Assembly (NCBI GenBank): GCA_021229015.1
Contig: CM037784.1
Span: forward strand, 68,293,013-68,357,012
Source of the DNA: Solen grandis
Lineage: Eukaryota; Mollusca; Bivalvia; Adapedonta; Solenidae
Direction of reading: 5' to 3'
DNA length: 64,000 nt
Below the pieces are notes generated by a model. It ran no database searches. It was not told the origin of the DNA and saw only the letters and a program-made list of their open reading frames with translations. The position numbers and the translations under genes are program-made. Of this stretch, positions 45,151-55,967 are shown one piece after another (position 1 is the first letter of the stretch; every line of letters starts with the position of its first letter).

Positions 45151-46197
45151 ATGTGTGTATATATTTTGTTCTCATCATTTACTCTTAAACTTTCCTCACA
45201 CAAGTGCATGATTGATTTTTTTTCAATTATTATTGTTTGCTTTAAAAGTCACTGGAGTCTTATTTTATTAAAGATTTAATTTAACTTATAAACCCTGTTG
45301 CCAATGATTTGAATCAATGTTCCAACTTATTTTCAGCAAGAAATTGTCTGGTAATTTGTCAACCACTTCACAATTTCATTATGTAAGGCCATTTGTTGGG
45401 AAATGTATGTAGGTCCAATCAAGGCACACCTATATCGGTCAGATATAGGTATATTGATATCCACCCAATATAGGCAAACTGATATTGGTCCTATATCGGT
45501 CCAATGTCGGATTGATATTCACTTTGCAAAAACGATGTTGCCCTGATATTGAAAACCGATACTAGTATTGGTCCGATATACAAAACAATATTAATCCGAT
45601 ATCGGTCCGATATTCGATGCTTGCTGGGTACTGTTTTCGAACGTTCTGGAGCGAAAATGTTCGGTAATACACGCATGATAAAATTCACCCCTTGTTATTC
45701 AAAACATGCTAATAACTCATTTTAAACGTATAATAGTGAATTATCGGGTTGTTTACCATAATATAGTACATGGACTTACATAAAAAATAGCACCAAACAT
45801 ATGGTTTACCTGAAACATTTGACTATACAGTCTTATGACGTCACGCAACTAATATTCAATAACGGCTATTCTAGGGATCTTGGAAAATGATATAATAGAA
45901 ATAAAAACGTTTTCGGTATACAAGCATGTTCAGTAACTTTACCCGCTCCCGCTCTAGTTGACCATGAAGTTTGTATGGGTATTGGTAAGGATTTTTACTG
46001 CGTGAGATATGGAGGACTTGGCCTATACTGGGATTGAATTCCATACCCCACTGTTTTTTTCCCCAAGATTCTAGAGAATTTTATTCATGAATATTTACAC
46101 ATATGTACATGTTCTTCGTTAGTTTCCGTGAATAATTACGATCCAATCATGTTTTTTTAGTCATAATATGGTTTGCAGTGCACCGTTCTTTAGACAA

Positions 46198-46262
46198 GAC
46201 CGGATGGCCTAGTTGTAAGTATAGTGGTCTTGTAACTTTGGAGTGGCATGTTCGAATCTTTG
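46198..46262 (+). repeat. tRNA-like relic
   Basis: GATGGCCTAGTTGTAAG (A-box-like) and CATGTTCGAATC (B-box-like) have tRNA-like spacing. Acceptor arms do not pair convincingly. Probably the head of a decayed SINE. Confidence 0.45.
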
Positions 46263-46416
46263 TTATAATTAAATTGATTTTTTTTTTCATTAGTAAGTCT
46301 TTTCAATGATCAATTTTTACAGTGTGGGAGGTTGGATGAATAATTTGTTGAATATCTGGGTGTCTTTCAGATTTTTTTTTCGTAATTTTACTAGATCTAA
46401 CAAAGAGAATATACAG

Positions 46417-46419
<3 letters not shown>

Positions 46420-46450
<31 letters not shown>
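46420..46450. repeat. (CT)n microsatellite
   Basis: About 15 CT units followed by CACACAGG. Confidence 0.95.
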
Positions 46451-46454
<4 letters not shown>

Positions 46455-46664
46455 GGTTCTGATTCACTGGCTGTGTCAGTGCTAAGGCATGAGTTGCCAG
46501 TCAGGTTGATGACTATTTTAGATTTTTCTGTTGATTTTAAGTGTTCAGTCCACTATGCAGTCGAGTAATGAATAAACTATCTAAAGTATTCAACAAAAAT
46601 TTCGACAAAATCGTGTTATGTGTGATTTTCATATACATTATTAAACACTGTGGTCAAAATTCAT

Positions 46665-46745
46665 TTTGAGCTGGATGCGAACCCCAAACCATCAGCTGTG
46701 AATTCCTGCACGTTATCATTGAGGCTAGCTGGGCATCTGATAAGT
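46665..46745 (-). repeat. tRNA-like relic
   Basis: On the minus strand, GCTAGCCTCAATGATAACG is followed by the B box GGGGTTCGCATCCAGC at tRNA-like distance. Likely a SINE head on the minus strand. Confidence 0.45.
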
Positions 46746-47012
46746 AACACATATTCGAATTTAATTGAACTGAAAAAAAAATAGCCATATGTTTTACTTC
46801 GGAAACCGACATTTGCTGAGAAAAGGTCATTGAATATTAATATGTCTCAGGTTAAAATTGCCAGACAATAATGAGGAGCTTCGGAAATATTTTCGCAAAA
46901 TGATATTTACCAGCTCAATCCAAATGGACTCCTAAGAAAAGAATAAGATGCTAAAATAAATATTAAAATACAAGGATAGTTTGTTTGTTTGTTAGGTTTG
47001 ATATCTGGACGA

Positions 47013-47161
47013 ATGTTGTTGTATTGTATTGGGGTTTACCGTCGCTGCGATAGTATTTCATTCATATAGCGACGTCCAGCTAATTATAGGTAGAAGAAGA
47101 CCCCGAGTACACAGAGGTACCCGGGTAGAACCACCGACCTACCGTTAGCCAGCTGGAAGGG
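47013..47161 (-). mobile_element. Short SINE with 11-bp target duplication
   Basis: TATCTGGACGA flanks the insert on both sides (47002-47012, 47162-47172). On the minus strand it begins CCTTCCAGCTGGCTAACGGT. It has a B-box-like GGTTCTACCCGGG and a body with GACGTCGCTATATGAATGAA, and ends ACGGTAAACCCCAATACAAT with ACAACA repeats. The end resembles that of the SINE at 9504-9805, so the two may share a 3' module. Confidence 0.8.
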
Positions 47162-47167
47162 TATCTG

Positions 47168-47260
47168 GACGACTCGGCACCAAACCAGTTCGGCACCTAG
47201 GCGATTCGGCACCAAATGAAAATTTATCCTGTGCGATCCGGCACCACCTTAATAATTCGG
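47168..47260. repeat. TTCGGCACC repeats
   Basis: Four variants of CGATTCGGCACCAA at 15-35 base spacing (CTCGGCACC, TTCGGCACC twice, TCCGGCACC). They may be subterminal motifs of a lost element. Confidence 0.6.
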
Positions 47261-47867
47261 CTGATTATTTTATAAATGTTATACTAATGTGATAAAATTT
47301 AAACACAATGTGTACAAAATACTTATTTTAGTTCAATAAGTTATGACCCATATCTAAAGCCAAGTGTAAACGGCGGATCCGACAGATCCACATAAAGTGT
47401 GTGTGTGTGTGTGTGTGTTGAAAAGAATCTAACTCCATCTCTCTCTGCATGTTTAAAATGATTTCATTACATATTGTTTTACGGGTGAGATGAAAGACAA
47501 ATAAAATATATTTTTAATAGATATATAGATAGCAAATTAACATTTTTCTTCACAATTGATTATATTTCTTTCTTCATTTCCAAGATTTACAAAGCAACTA
47601 CGACTGAAGATGTAATAAATAAACAAAATATAATGTAGACAGGGTTTAATTAGCTGTTATATAAAATAAGGGTGTATCGTCCTGTCGTCAACTGTTTTGT
47701 GCACGTTCACGTTGTGTTCATCTATAAGTCTAATATTCTGTTCTTGTCAATCCTGTTTTGTATCTTGTTCAACCCGTGGACTGTCTCGTATGAATATTAA
47801 GTATTTAGATGTAAATAGTTTCTTATTTGAATATGGTGAGTGAAAATGTGTGCTGCACTTACTAAAC

Positions 47868-48480
47868 GTAATCATGGTTTCCGTTCGGGCTATTCCTGCA
47901 AGACGCAACTTATTATAACTGCACACGACCTTCTCTAATAGCGATAATGACTCACAGATAGGTATGTTAATATTAGAGCCTTCGACACAGTCTCTCATCG
48001 TAAACTTTTACACAAACTTGAACATTATGGCATCACATGAAACGTCAACTACTGGTTTATGGACTTCTTCACCAACAGAATCATAAGGAGAATAGTCTGA
48101 AGCAGTCACAGTCGACTCTGGCGTGCCTCAAGGAACAGTCTTCCGGCCTATACTCTTCTTTTGCCATATCAACGATCTCCGAGTCAGTTAAATCGACAGT
48201 CCGACGACTGCCTCCTTTATCGCACCATTCAAAACTGAAAAGATCATGAAATTCTACAATCAGATCTGACAAATCTTGAGAAGTGGGCCACTACTTGGTG
48301 CATGAGTTTCAGTGCCAGTAATGGCTACTTAATAAGCATCAGTCGGAAATCTATTGAATTGAATTAGCAAATTATTCAACAAGTATCAGAAAATTCGTAA
48401 TTGAGTGTGACACTCAACTTTTGAATATGGCTCCATTATCTGGGATCCCTACCTTCAGAAAGATATCGACAAACTTTGTT
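47868..48480 (+). pseudogene. LINE reverse-transcriptase relic
   Basis: Plus-strand pieces in several frames follow the order of a non-LTR reverse transcriptase: FRSGYSCKTQLIITAHDLL, then FDTVSHRKLLHKLEHYGI, then DSGVPQGTVFRPILFFCHIN. A remnant of the catalytic (F/Y)xDD box (SDDCLLYRT) follows, then LTNLEKWATTW and MSFSASN. The final piece is LEYGSIIWDPYLQKDIDKL. Stops and indels lie between them, and part of the thumb is deleted before LEYGS. It is on the opposite strand to the LINE relic at 38179-39530 and may be of the same clade. Confidence 0.9.
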
Positions 48481-49030
48481 TCTTGAAAATGTTTATTCAA
48501 TGTAGAAATACATTGAAATGTAAAAGAAAATTACGACTGTGTCATTCAGTAGCCCATTACAAAACAGTGAAAATAATAAAAATGGTAATACTCACTGTTT
48601 GAAACAGTGAATATTATGAATATTACCGATATTTTTCTAAAGTCCATCGAAAAGCATTTTATATAACAGAAGAGCAGATACATTTTTTAACCTTATAACC
48701 TTATTTTAACCTCAGCAAATAAATCCGTCAGAGTACGTGGTAAAAAGTGTGTACGTTTACATATTCCCTTTGACATCCTTACACTTCTAACGGTTTCGAC
48801 GCTTTTTTTTTGTGTGTGTGTGTGTGCGCGTGAAAATTCCTGCATTCGGAAGTATCTAGGAATAGTAAAGGCGCATTTGACACCTTCAAGACCTATTCAA
48901 AACTGTTGTATAGGCATGGTACTATTGGTCGTTTTTATAAGAATTTAGTCTGAAGTGTGTATGTTTGAATATATACCGTGTTTGGAAAATATTGTTTGAA
49001 TGTTCTCAAAAACTAAAAGGTGCCTGGAGA
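48481..49030. other. AT-rich sequence, no gene seen
   Basis: Contains a (GT)n/(GC) run at about 48812-48832. Nothing else is recognised. Confidence 0.5.
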
Positions 49031-49039
49031 CGATGCGTA

Positions 49040-50752
49040 CGGTAGGCCTAAAATACGCAATGGACGCAATGGAAAATTTTCCGCGCAATGGACGCAATGG
49101 AAATTTATTTTTCATTCTAGCTATTAAATAAGCTAATATAATGAGTTATAAAGATCAAATACTGTTTTTATACATATTAACATTTAAATCTATGAAGATA
49201 TTAATTGAAAAAGTAACATATATTGTATTTGTGAGACGAAAACAGTCGGCGCAATGGAAATTTGGACCGCGCAATGGAAATTCTCACCGCGCAATGGAAA
49301 TTAATTTGTAATATGTCTTTAATAAGCTATAAAATTTAGTTAGCAAGATCAAAAACTCTTAAAAAAATTAAGATATTAAGTTCAAATAATTTTCTTATAT
49401 ATTAAAACATTTCAATTTGTGATGGTATTAAATAAAAAAATAAGCAATAGCAAGTATTAGATACCACAGAGCGTGCCGCGCAATGGAATTTTTCACCGTG
49501 CAATGAAAAAGTTTAAATAAGCTTTTTTATGTTTTTTAAACTAAACTTAGTTAACAAAATAACTTAAAATAACAAAATCTTAACATAAACTGTAAGAAGA
49601 TATTATAGGAAAATATAATATAATGTTTTCTTAATATCAAATGGTATCTGGAGAAAGAGATCTAGTTCACGGTTAAGGTACGAAGAGATCTAGACCGCGG
49701 TTAAGGTACGGTAAGTATTGCAACTGTGCAGGCACGTGTCACTGATAAGGGAACTGTCACCTACCGATAAACTAATCACCTGATGTCCTGCACGTGTTTA
49801 CTGTTAATGGTATGGCTACTGTTTGGCATAATTACGACACGTGCATGTTGATGCAAAGAATCAAAGAAAAATGTTCGATAATGATTAAGGGCTAATTATA
49901 CTATTACGAGACAATAACATTCTAATTAGATTTCTCTCGCTTCTACATAATGAGGCATACAAAGGGTGCCGTGATTTCATATACGTTAATTATTGTCTTT
50001 GAATATGCATATGCCGTTCATCGCTATTCTTTAAACAGCGGAAATGTCACCAGTTTGACTTAGTACACACAGATTACCGGCATTTATTAGTAAGTATAAA
50101 TAGGTATTTGAAATTTGCTTGTAGAAATTTAAAATATTCAGTATATAAAAAAAAAAAAAAATGAAACTAAAAAAAATAATAATAATAACGTGGGCCATGA
50201 AAGAGAGCACCTCCTCGTGGTGTGGCCTGGATGCTATTTATCAATATAGAATGCTTAGAAAAATGACTTGTTCTATATGAGATAAATGGTAACTGATCGC
50301 TCTCATCTTTTTGCTAATATAATTTCCATTACGCGGAACATATAAGAATTAAAGAATTACACTGCGCCCGCTCTATGTTATCTCTTACTTACAATATCAT
50401 ATTTTTCAGTAAATAGTTTCATAAATTAAAAAGATTTTATGTCTAACAGTATTTGGTCACTAAACGTTATCGATATTTTAAAAGCCATAATATGAAATAA
50501 ATTTCCATTACGCGATTAGAATTTCCATTGCGCGGTCCAAATTTCCATTGCGCCGACTCTACAGTATCTCATACTTACAGTATGTCATTTATCCATTTCA
50601 TTTCTTCATAAATTTCCATGTGCATATGTATACAAAGAGTTTTTGATCTTGCTAACTAAATTTTATAGCTTATTAAAGACATATTATTACAAATTAAATT
50701 CCATTGCGCGGAAAAATTTCCATTGCGTCCATTGCGTATTTTAGGCCTACCC
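49040..50752. mobile_element. Mutator-like non-autonomous element with long TIRs
   Basis: The 9-bp direct repeat CGATGCGTA (49031-49039, 50753-50761) flanks TIRs of about 50 bp that match almost perfectly, starting GGTAGGCCTAAAATACGCAA on the left. Subterminal GCGCAATGGAAATT words recur in direct orientation on the left half (49085, 49250, 49268, 49285, 49476) and in inverted orientation on the right. The centre encodes no recognisable protein. A 9-bp duplication and long TIRs fit the Mutator group. Confidence 0.92.
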
Positions 50753-50761
50753 CGATGCGTA

Positions 50762-51426
50762 TACGTCTTTGGAAAGCTTATGAACTGGTGCGGTCGGTAG
50801 GCTAGGTCTTAATTTTAGGAGCGTGATGATATTGTTGAAATATTAGAAAACTTACCCGATTCTTGCAGGTCTTCTGCTCTTCCGGTGTGTACGTTCGCAT
50901 TTGTGATTCAAAAAGTGACGTTGCAAAAATTGCTAAACGTCTATTAAGAAGTCACATTTCCAAGGTAATTAATTATTCACATTACCTATTAGGAAGTCAC
51001 CTGTACCGAGCAGCCAGATACCCAAAGTATTTTATTTATTCACCTGACCTGTTCAGAGGTCACCTGCACCAAGCGAACAGTGAGCCCCAAATACTTTATT
51101 ATTCGCCAGTCTTCTATTTTTAATTCTGTTTTTGAACCACTTGTATAAAGCAGTCAAATGTCTACGATTCTTTGTTATTCACCTGTCCTCTTTTTTGGAA
51201 CCACCTGTATAAAGCATTCAGATTCTCTAGGATCTAGTGAATATTTTGTATAAGAAAATTCCTATATTTTGTCCAAGAAATGCCTCCAAAACTCCTATAT
51301 TTTCAAGAAAAAAAATCCTTTTAATTAATATTTCTATATTTTAATCAGCCTGCCTCTGTTTAGAAGTCACCTGTACCAAAGAGCCAGGTGTCTAAAGTTT
51401 TTATTACTCATCTGACTTCTTTAGAG
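50762..51426. repeat. Decayed direct repeats up to gap
   Basis: Loose units of roughly 60-80 bases recur between 50950 and 51426: AAGTCACCTGTACC, GAGCAGCCAGATACCCAAAG and TTATTCACCTGACCTGTTC. The open frame at 50863-51123 is made of these units. Confidence 0.5.
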
Positions 51427-51526
51427 NNNNNNNNNNNNNNNNNNNNNNNNNNNNNNNNNNNNNNNNNNNNNNNNNNNNNNNNNNNNNNNNNNNNNNNNNN
51501 NNNNNNNNNNNNNNNNNNNNNNNNNN
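51427..51526. other. Assembly gap (100 N)
   Basis: Exactly 100 N. The first 40 bases of the next contig are the inverse of sequence at 29712-29750. Confidence 0.99.
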
Positions 51527-53391
51527 AATTTGTATCATTGACAAAGTAACGCTGGCAATACTGTTTGTTGTCTTTTTTGTTCATGATCTTTTTTTTGCCA
51601 TAAAGAGCATCTTTGCATCAGAGTATATACCGTTGGATTTTTTTCTCCGTCAGTTTTTAAATCCTGTATAAAGGGATGGTTTAAATGTATTTACGTCGCG
51701 TGCGCACGTAGCTTCGATGTCCTAGTTTAACCAACCGTAATTTAAATTTCTGTCAATACGGTAAAACAACAACGCAACATAATAGATTTATTACATTATG
51801 TTTCCGAAGTGTTTGTAAGACTGATATTAATATGATTACAAAAAAATTCAAACAAGTGTAAGTGCGCTCTTTGCCACTAAGGATTATTTTAACTCGACTT
51901 TACTTTGCATTTTTTCTGTCCATCGGTCTTACTTCAGAAATGACGTAAATTTATTCAAGTTGGTAGAACAAATGTTCAAGAACATAAATGTAATATGGTT
52001 GCTGATACAAACCAGTAGGGGATATGCGAAAAATCAACATTAAAACATTACGAAATATTGACTTTGGAAAGATAAACATTTTCTTGGTTAAGGGATGTAA
52101 AAAAAAAATAGGTTACGATCTATATAATTTGCCATAAACTGACTAGATGCTATGGTGGTGGATACAACCAAATTTAATTTAATCGTAAGGATATGTATGT
52201 ATAGCCATAAGCGGCCGAATACCTTAACAAGTCGTGGTTTCCACTATAAAGAAACGGCCCTATTCATTTAAATTTTACCTCCTAACCCGATATTTTAATT
52301 AGAGATGTAAATACCTAGATTTATATATTGTAGCTTCGTGCTATGTAGCTTAAATATTTGAAAAGAAGCTGATAAATGTTTGTGCAACTTCACGATGAAC
52401 TGGTCAAAATAAATCTCTGATCAACCAAACCTTTATATTTCTGTCTGCATGGTTGTCAGCTGAATCTGTTTCAGCGTAAATGTATTTGAAAATTCTTGTG
52501 TTCTCTTCGTGAAAAATTCCTGATATATAATTATCTTCACAGTAAATTATAGAAATAAAAAAAAAAAAAAAAAAAAATTTACGCCATCAGTAAGCGTGTG
52601 CCTTTTTCAATTGCGCCCCATTATTCTCTCCTGTAAAACAGTGCCTTGATCTACGATCATTTTGATTGAAAAAAAAAATCTGAAAATAATTAATATCTAT
52701 ATGATAATAATAATAATAATAAAAACAAATGCATAAGAAAAGAAATAAATAATCAAACATTGATTTCAAATAGCCTATCGAACGATTCCGTCTGCCGGCA
52801 GGCCTACCACTTGATTTAGATTATTTAAATGATCGTAATAAAAATAATATTTTTTATCTTACTGGTTAAATAAGACTATAACGTCTTAAAAGAGTATCAT
52901 TAATGTGAAAATTTAGATAAAACCGACAAAATATATGCGCGACGACATCAAAAACGAAAATCACGGATACTGCTTCAGTTGTGACCCAAAATAGCAACAT
53001 GGAATGCCCCTTTTGGGGCCTCTGCCTCTTAGTACACGAGTGACGTAAGAATTCGATATGTTTGTGTCAGATGGACATCGAACCTACCTGTTTATTTTTG
53101 CAAACTATTTTTATTCGTTAACACATTTACAGCAGAAATGAAATAAAACCGCTAAAAAATCACGGATACTGCTCGCATACCAGTATAGTTTTTTTTCCAG
53201 CAAGACAGGAAACTGTTGATTTAGTGCATGCAAAGATGAAGATGCGACAAGTAAAAGTTTCTTTGAACGTGAGGCCAAATCTGAAACTTTGCAAATTTAC
53301 AAACTGTATTCTGTTATTGAAATGAAATTTGTATACGGAGTATTATTCGCTCCCACCCACTTTGGGTTGACAGTGACCCATTAATAATTTT
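51527..53391. other. AT-rich region with repeat relics
   Basis: Holds the relative of the 1965-2060 repeat at 52195-52290 (ATAGCCATAAGCGGCCGAAT), an (ATA)n run near 52705, and at 53195-53345 the repeat arm that matches 29562-29700 inverted. No gene is recognised. Confidence 0.5.
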
Positions 53392-54671
53392 TTTAACTCA
53401 CCTGAGCACTTGTGCCAGGTGAGCTTTTGTGATCGCCTTTCGTCCGTCGTGCGTCGTCAGTCGTCCGTCGTCAACAATTGCTTGTGAACACTCTAGAGGC
53501 CACAGTTTTTCGCCCAATCTTCATGAAACTTGGTCAGGATGTTTGTCTATATGATATCTCGGATGAGTTTGAAATTGGGTCATGTGGGGTCAAAAACTAG
53601 GTCACTAGGTCAAATCTTAGAAAAACCTTGTGAACACTCTAGAGGCCACAGTTTTGGCCCATCTTCATGAAACTTGGTCAGATGATTGTCTACATGATAT
53701 CTCGGATGAGTTTGAAATTGGGTCATGTGGGGTCAAAAACTAGGTCACTAGGTCAAATCCCTTGAAAAACCTTGTGAACACTCTACAGGCCACAGTTTTG
53801 GCCCAATCTTCATAAAATTTGGTCAAGATATTTTGTTACATGATATCTAGATAAGTTCGAAATTTGGGTCATGTGGGGTCAAAAACTAGGTCACTAGGTC
53901 AAACTTAGAAAAACCTTGTGAACACTCTAGAGGCCATAGTTTTGCCCAATCTTTATGAAACTAGGTCAGGATGTTTGTCTACATGATATCTCAGAGGAGT
54001 TCGAAATTGGGTATGTGGGATCAAAAACTAGGTCACTAAGTCAAATCATAGAAAATCATGTGAACACTCGAGAGGCCACAGTTTTAACCCAATTTTCATG
54101 TAACTTGGTCAGGATGTTTGTCTACATGATATCTTGGATGATTTAGAAATTGGGTCACGTGGGGTCAAAAACTAGGTCACTAGGTCAAATCTTAGAAAAC
54201 ATTGTGAACACTCTACAGGCCACAACTTTGCCCAATCTTCATAAAATTTGGTCAGGATGTTTGTCTTCATGATATCTCAGATGATTTTGAAATTGGGTAA
54301 CATTGGGTCAAAAACTAGGTCACCAGGTCAAATCTTAGAAAAACCTTGTGAACTCTCAAGAGGCCACAGTTTTAGCCCAATCTTCAATAGATTTGGTCAG
54401 GATGTTTGTCTAATTGATATATTGGATGAGTTCGAAAATGAGTCACATGGGGTCAAAAAACTAGGTCACCAGGTCAAATCTTAGAAAAATCTTGTGATAT
54501 GAATGATGACTGCATGAATTCCCAGTTTGAGTGCAAATTCAGGTAGGATCAATATGTTAGGTCACTTAGTCATATGTTAGAAAAACACTTAGATGCCAGA
54601 TTTTTTGTCATTATGCTAACACAGCCATCTTAATCAGGTGAGCGACACAGGGCCATCTTGGCCCTCTTGTT
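53392..54671 (+). mobile_element. Hairpin-type repeat, family A, seven units
   Basis: The 5' end TTAACTCACCTGAGCACTTG... GTGAGCTTTTGTGATCGCC is followed by CGTCCGTCGTGCGTCG, then seven tandem units of about 144 bases starting near 53481. Each holds GAACACTCTAGAGGCCACAG, CATGAAACTTGGTCAGGATG and GGGGTCAAAAACTAGGTCAC. The 3' end is CAGGTGAGCGACACA, then GGGCCAT-CTT-GGCCC and TCTTGTTT. Small open frames inside derive from the units. Confidence 0.85.
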
Positions 54672-55378
54672 TATTTTTTAGCCTTGGCTGCCATCTTATT
54701 TGGTTTTATTTTTTTTTTTTTTTTTTTGGGGTTTGGGGTTTTAAATTTTTTTTTATGCAGTAACACCCAACACCCATTCCTATGCATTTCATCAAAATCT
54801 GCTCAGTGGTTTAGGAGGGGATGTTGTTTGAAGTTTTTTTTCTGCTTTTAGCTCTGGCGGCCATCTTGTTGATGATTATTTTCAAATGTGATTATGGCTG
54901 ATATCATCCAATATTCAGTCAGGAGTTCTGGCCATTGAATCATAAAAATACTTTGTTCACAACTGAACTTTATACTCTAGCAATGACTAGCATCAGCAAT
55001 TATTAAGCAATCATCAATAAACTAGGACATATGGAAGCTTATTGATGTAAATATTACAACATGCTTACTTCCAAATGCCATGTGCTTCATGTTTGTATAC
55101 TTTTCCATGATGCCATAATTATGGCATTCCTGTTAGACGGTTGTGTATCATTTGGTAGTTAGCACCTTGGTCTTAACAATATATTGGCATAAATGATATT
55201 ATTAGTAAGCACATAACATTTAGCATTACACACTTGACATTTAAAACTGTCTAACAGAAATGCAGATAAGGCATCATGTGATTCATGGAAAGGTATACAT
55301 GTACTTGCATGTACATGTCATTTTTCATAAAGCAATCAGAAGAAAGTATGTTATAATATTTACATAAATAATCTTCCA
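54672..55378. repeat. Hairpin-type repeat body without 5' cap
   Basis: GCTGCCATCTTATTTGG, a T-run, AAAATCTGCTCAGTGGTTTA and TTCTGGCCATTGAATCATAA resemble family A bodies. A family A type 3' end (CAGGTAACATCTTCATGGCC ... CTCTTGTTT) appears at 55684-55721, after a SINE insertion. No gene is seen. Confidence 0.45.
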
Positions 55379-55550
55379 CAGGGATGTTGTGCTCAAGTGG
55401 TAGAAACTGTGATCCGAAGGTTGTGGGTTCAAACCCCATTTGAGGCAAGGTTTACTCATGATCTTTACATGAACCAAGCACTGGTCTGGCCCTGGAACTG
55501 TCAAAAAGGATTAGTATAACTATAAGCTGTAAGAACTTATTTCCCCAATT
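55379..55550 (+). repeat. tRNA-derived SINE
   Basis: The head GGGATGTTGTGCTCAAGTGG has an A box, and GTGGGTTCAAACCCCATTTG a B box, spaced as in tRNA. A non-tRNA body follows (CACTGGTCTGGCCCTGGAAC). It is different from the SINE at 9504 and may have inserted in the repeat body around it. Confidence 0.7.
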
Positions 55551-55967
55551 GACGAAAAATTAGTTGAATAAATTAAAAAATAACTTATACAAAATGAAAT
55601 TAATGACAACAAAATCTCAGTTGAGGTTGGCTATGGTTGATATATTGGACTGACAGATCTACATTTTAGGGCCTTGAAATATCAGGTAACATCTTCATGG
55701 CCATCTTGACCCTCTTGTTTTTCTTAGGCCTAAACACCAACAAAAAAAAAAAATGCTTTACAAAATTAGCACCAATGATTATATAGGATGTATTTACTAC
55801 ACTTAGATTTCATACAGAATTTGAAAAAAAAAAAAAAACAAAAAATAGAAAAAACAATGTAAGGGTACCTGGTAGCTTGTGCCTATGTACAGTAAATTAC
55901 CAGGATTGAAGCAAGTTTTCTTGGCTGTCAAGTGGGTTGTCAAACAAATCAAATATTATTTTTTCAG

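Larger units (their letters stand above)
40849..45630. mobile_element. Nested TIR element (TACCCAGCAA ends, CGATATC repeats)
   Basis: The left end TACCCAGCAAACAT and right end, reversed, TACCCAGCAAGCAT are inverted repeats. The outer bases GAAAAC.G also match in inverted order. Subterminal regions (40865-40935, 41070-41095, 45430-45615) are packed with GATATCGG/CCGATATC words, a pattern like transposase-binding sites. It may carry the candidate exons at 44286 and 44746. Confidence 0.65.
39510..45956. mobile_element. Outer TIR element of a nest (TAGAGCGGG ends)
   Basis: The left end TAGAGCGGGTGAGGGTATTA and the right end, reversed, TAGAGCGGGAGCGGGTAAAG share an inverted terminal region of about 30 bp at roughly 75% identity. 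Subterminal ATTACCGAACA / TTCGGTAATAC words recur at 39527, 39558, 40507 and 45660. No target duplication is clear. Most of the 6.4 kb is occupied by further elements. No transposase is recognised. Confidence 0.55.
45957..47001. other. AT-rich region with tRNA-like relics
   Basis: Apart from the two tRNA-like segments at 46198-46262 and 46665-46745 and a (CT)n run at 46420-46450, no gene or terminal repeat is seen. Confidence 0.5.

Noticed and set aside
42520..46745. Functional tRNA genes at 42520, 46198 and 46665
   Set aside because: A and B boxes are present but acceptor and anticodon arms do not pair well; SINE heads or pseudo-tRNAs are more likely.
47747..48272. Frames on both strands at the LINE relic
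   Set aside because: The supported reading is the broken plus-strand reverse transcriptase; the others are shadows of it.
50863..51123. 86-residue plus-strand frame
   Set aside because: Made of short degenerate direct repeats (GTCACCTGTACC type) running up to the gap.
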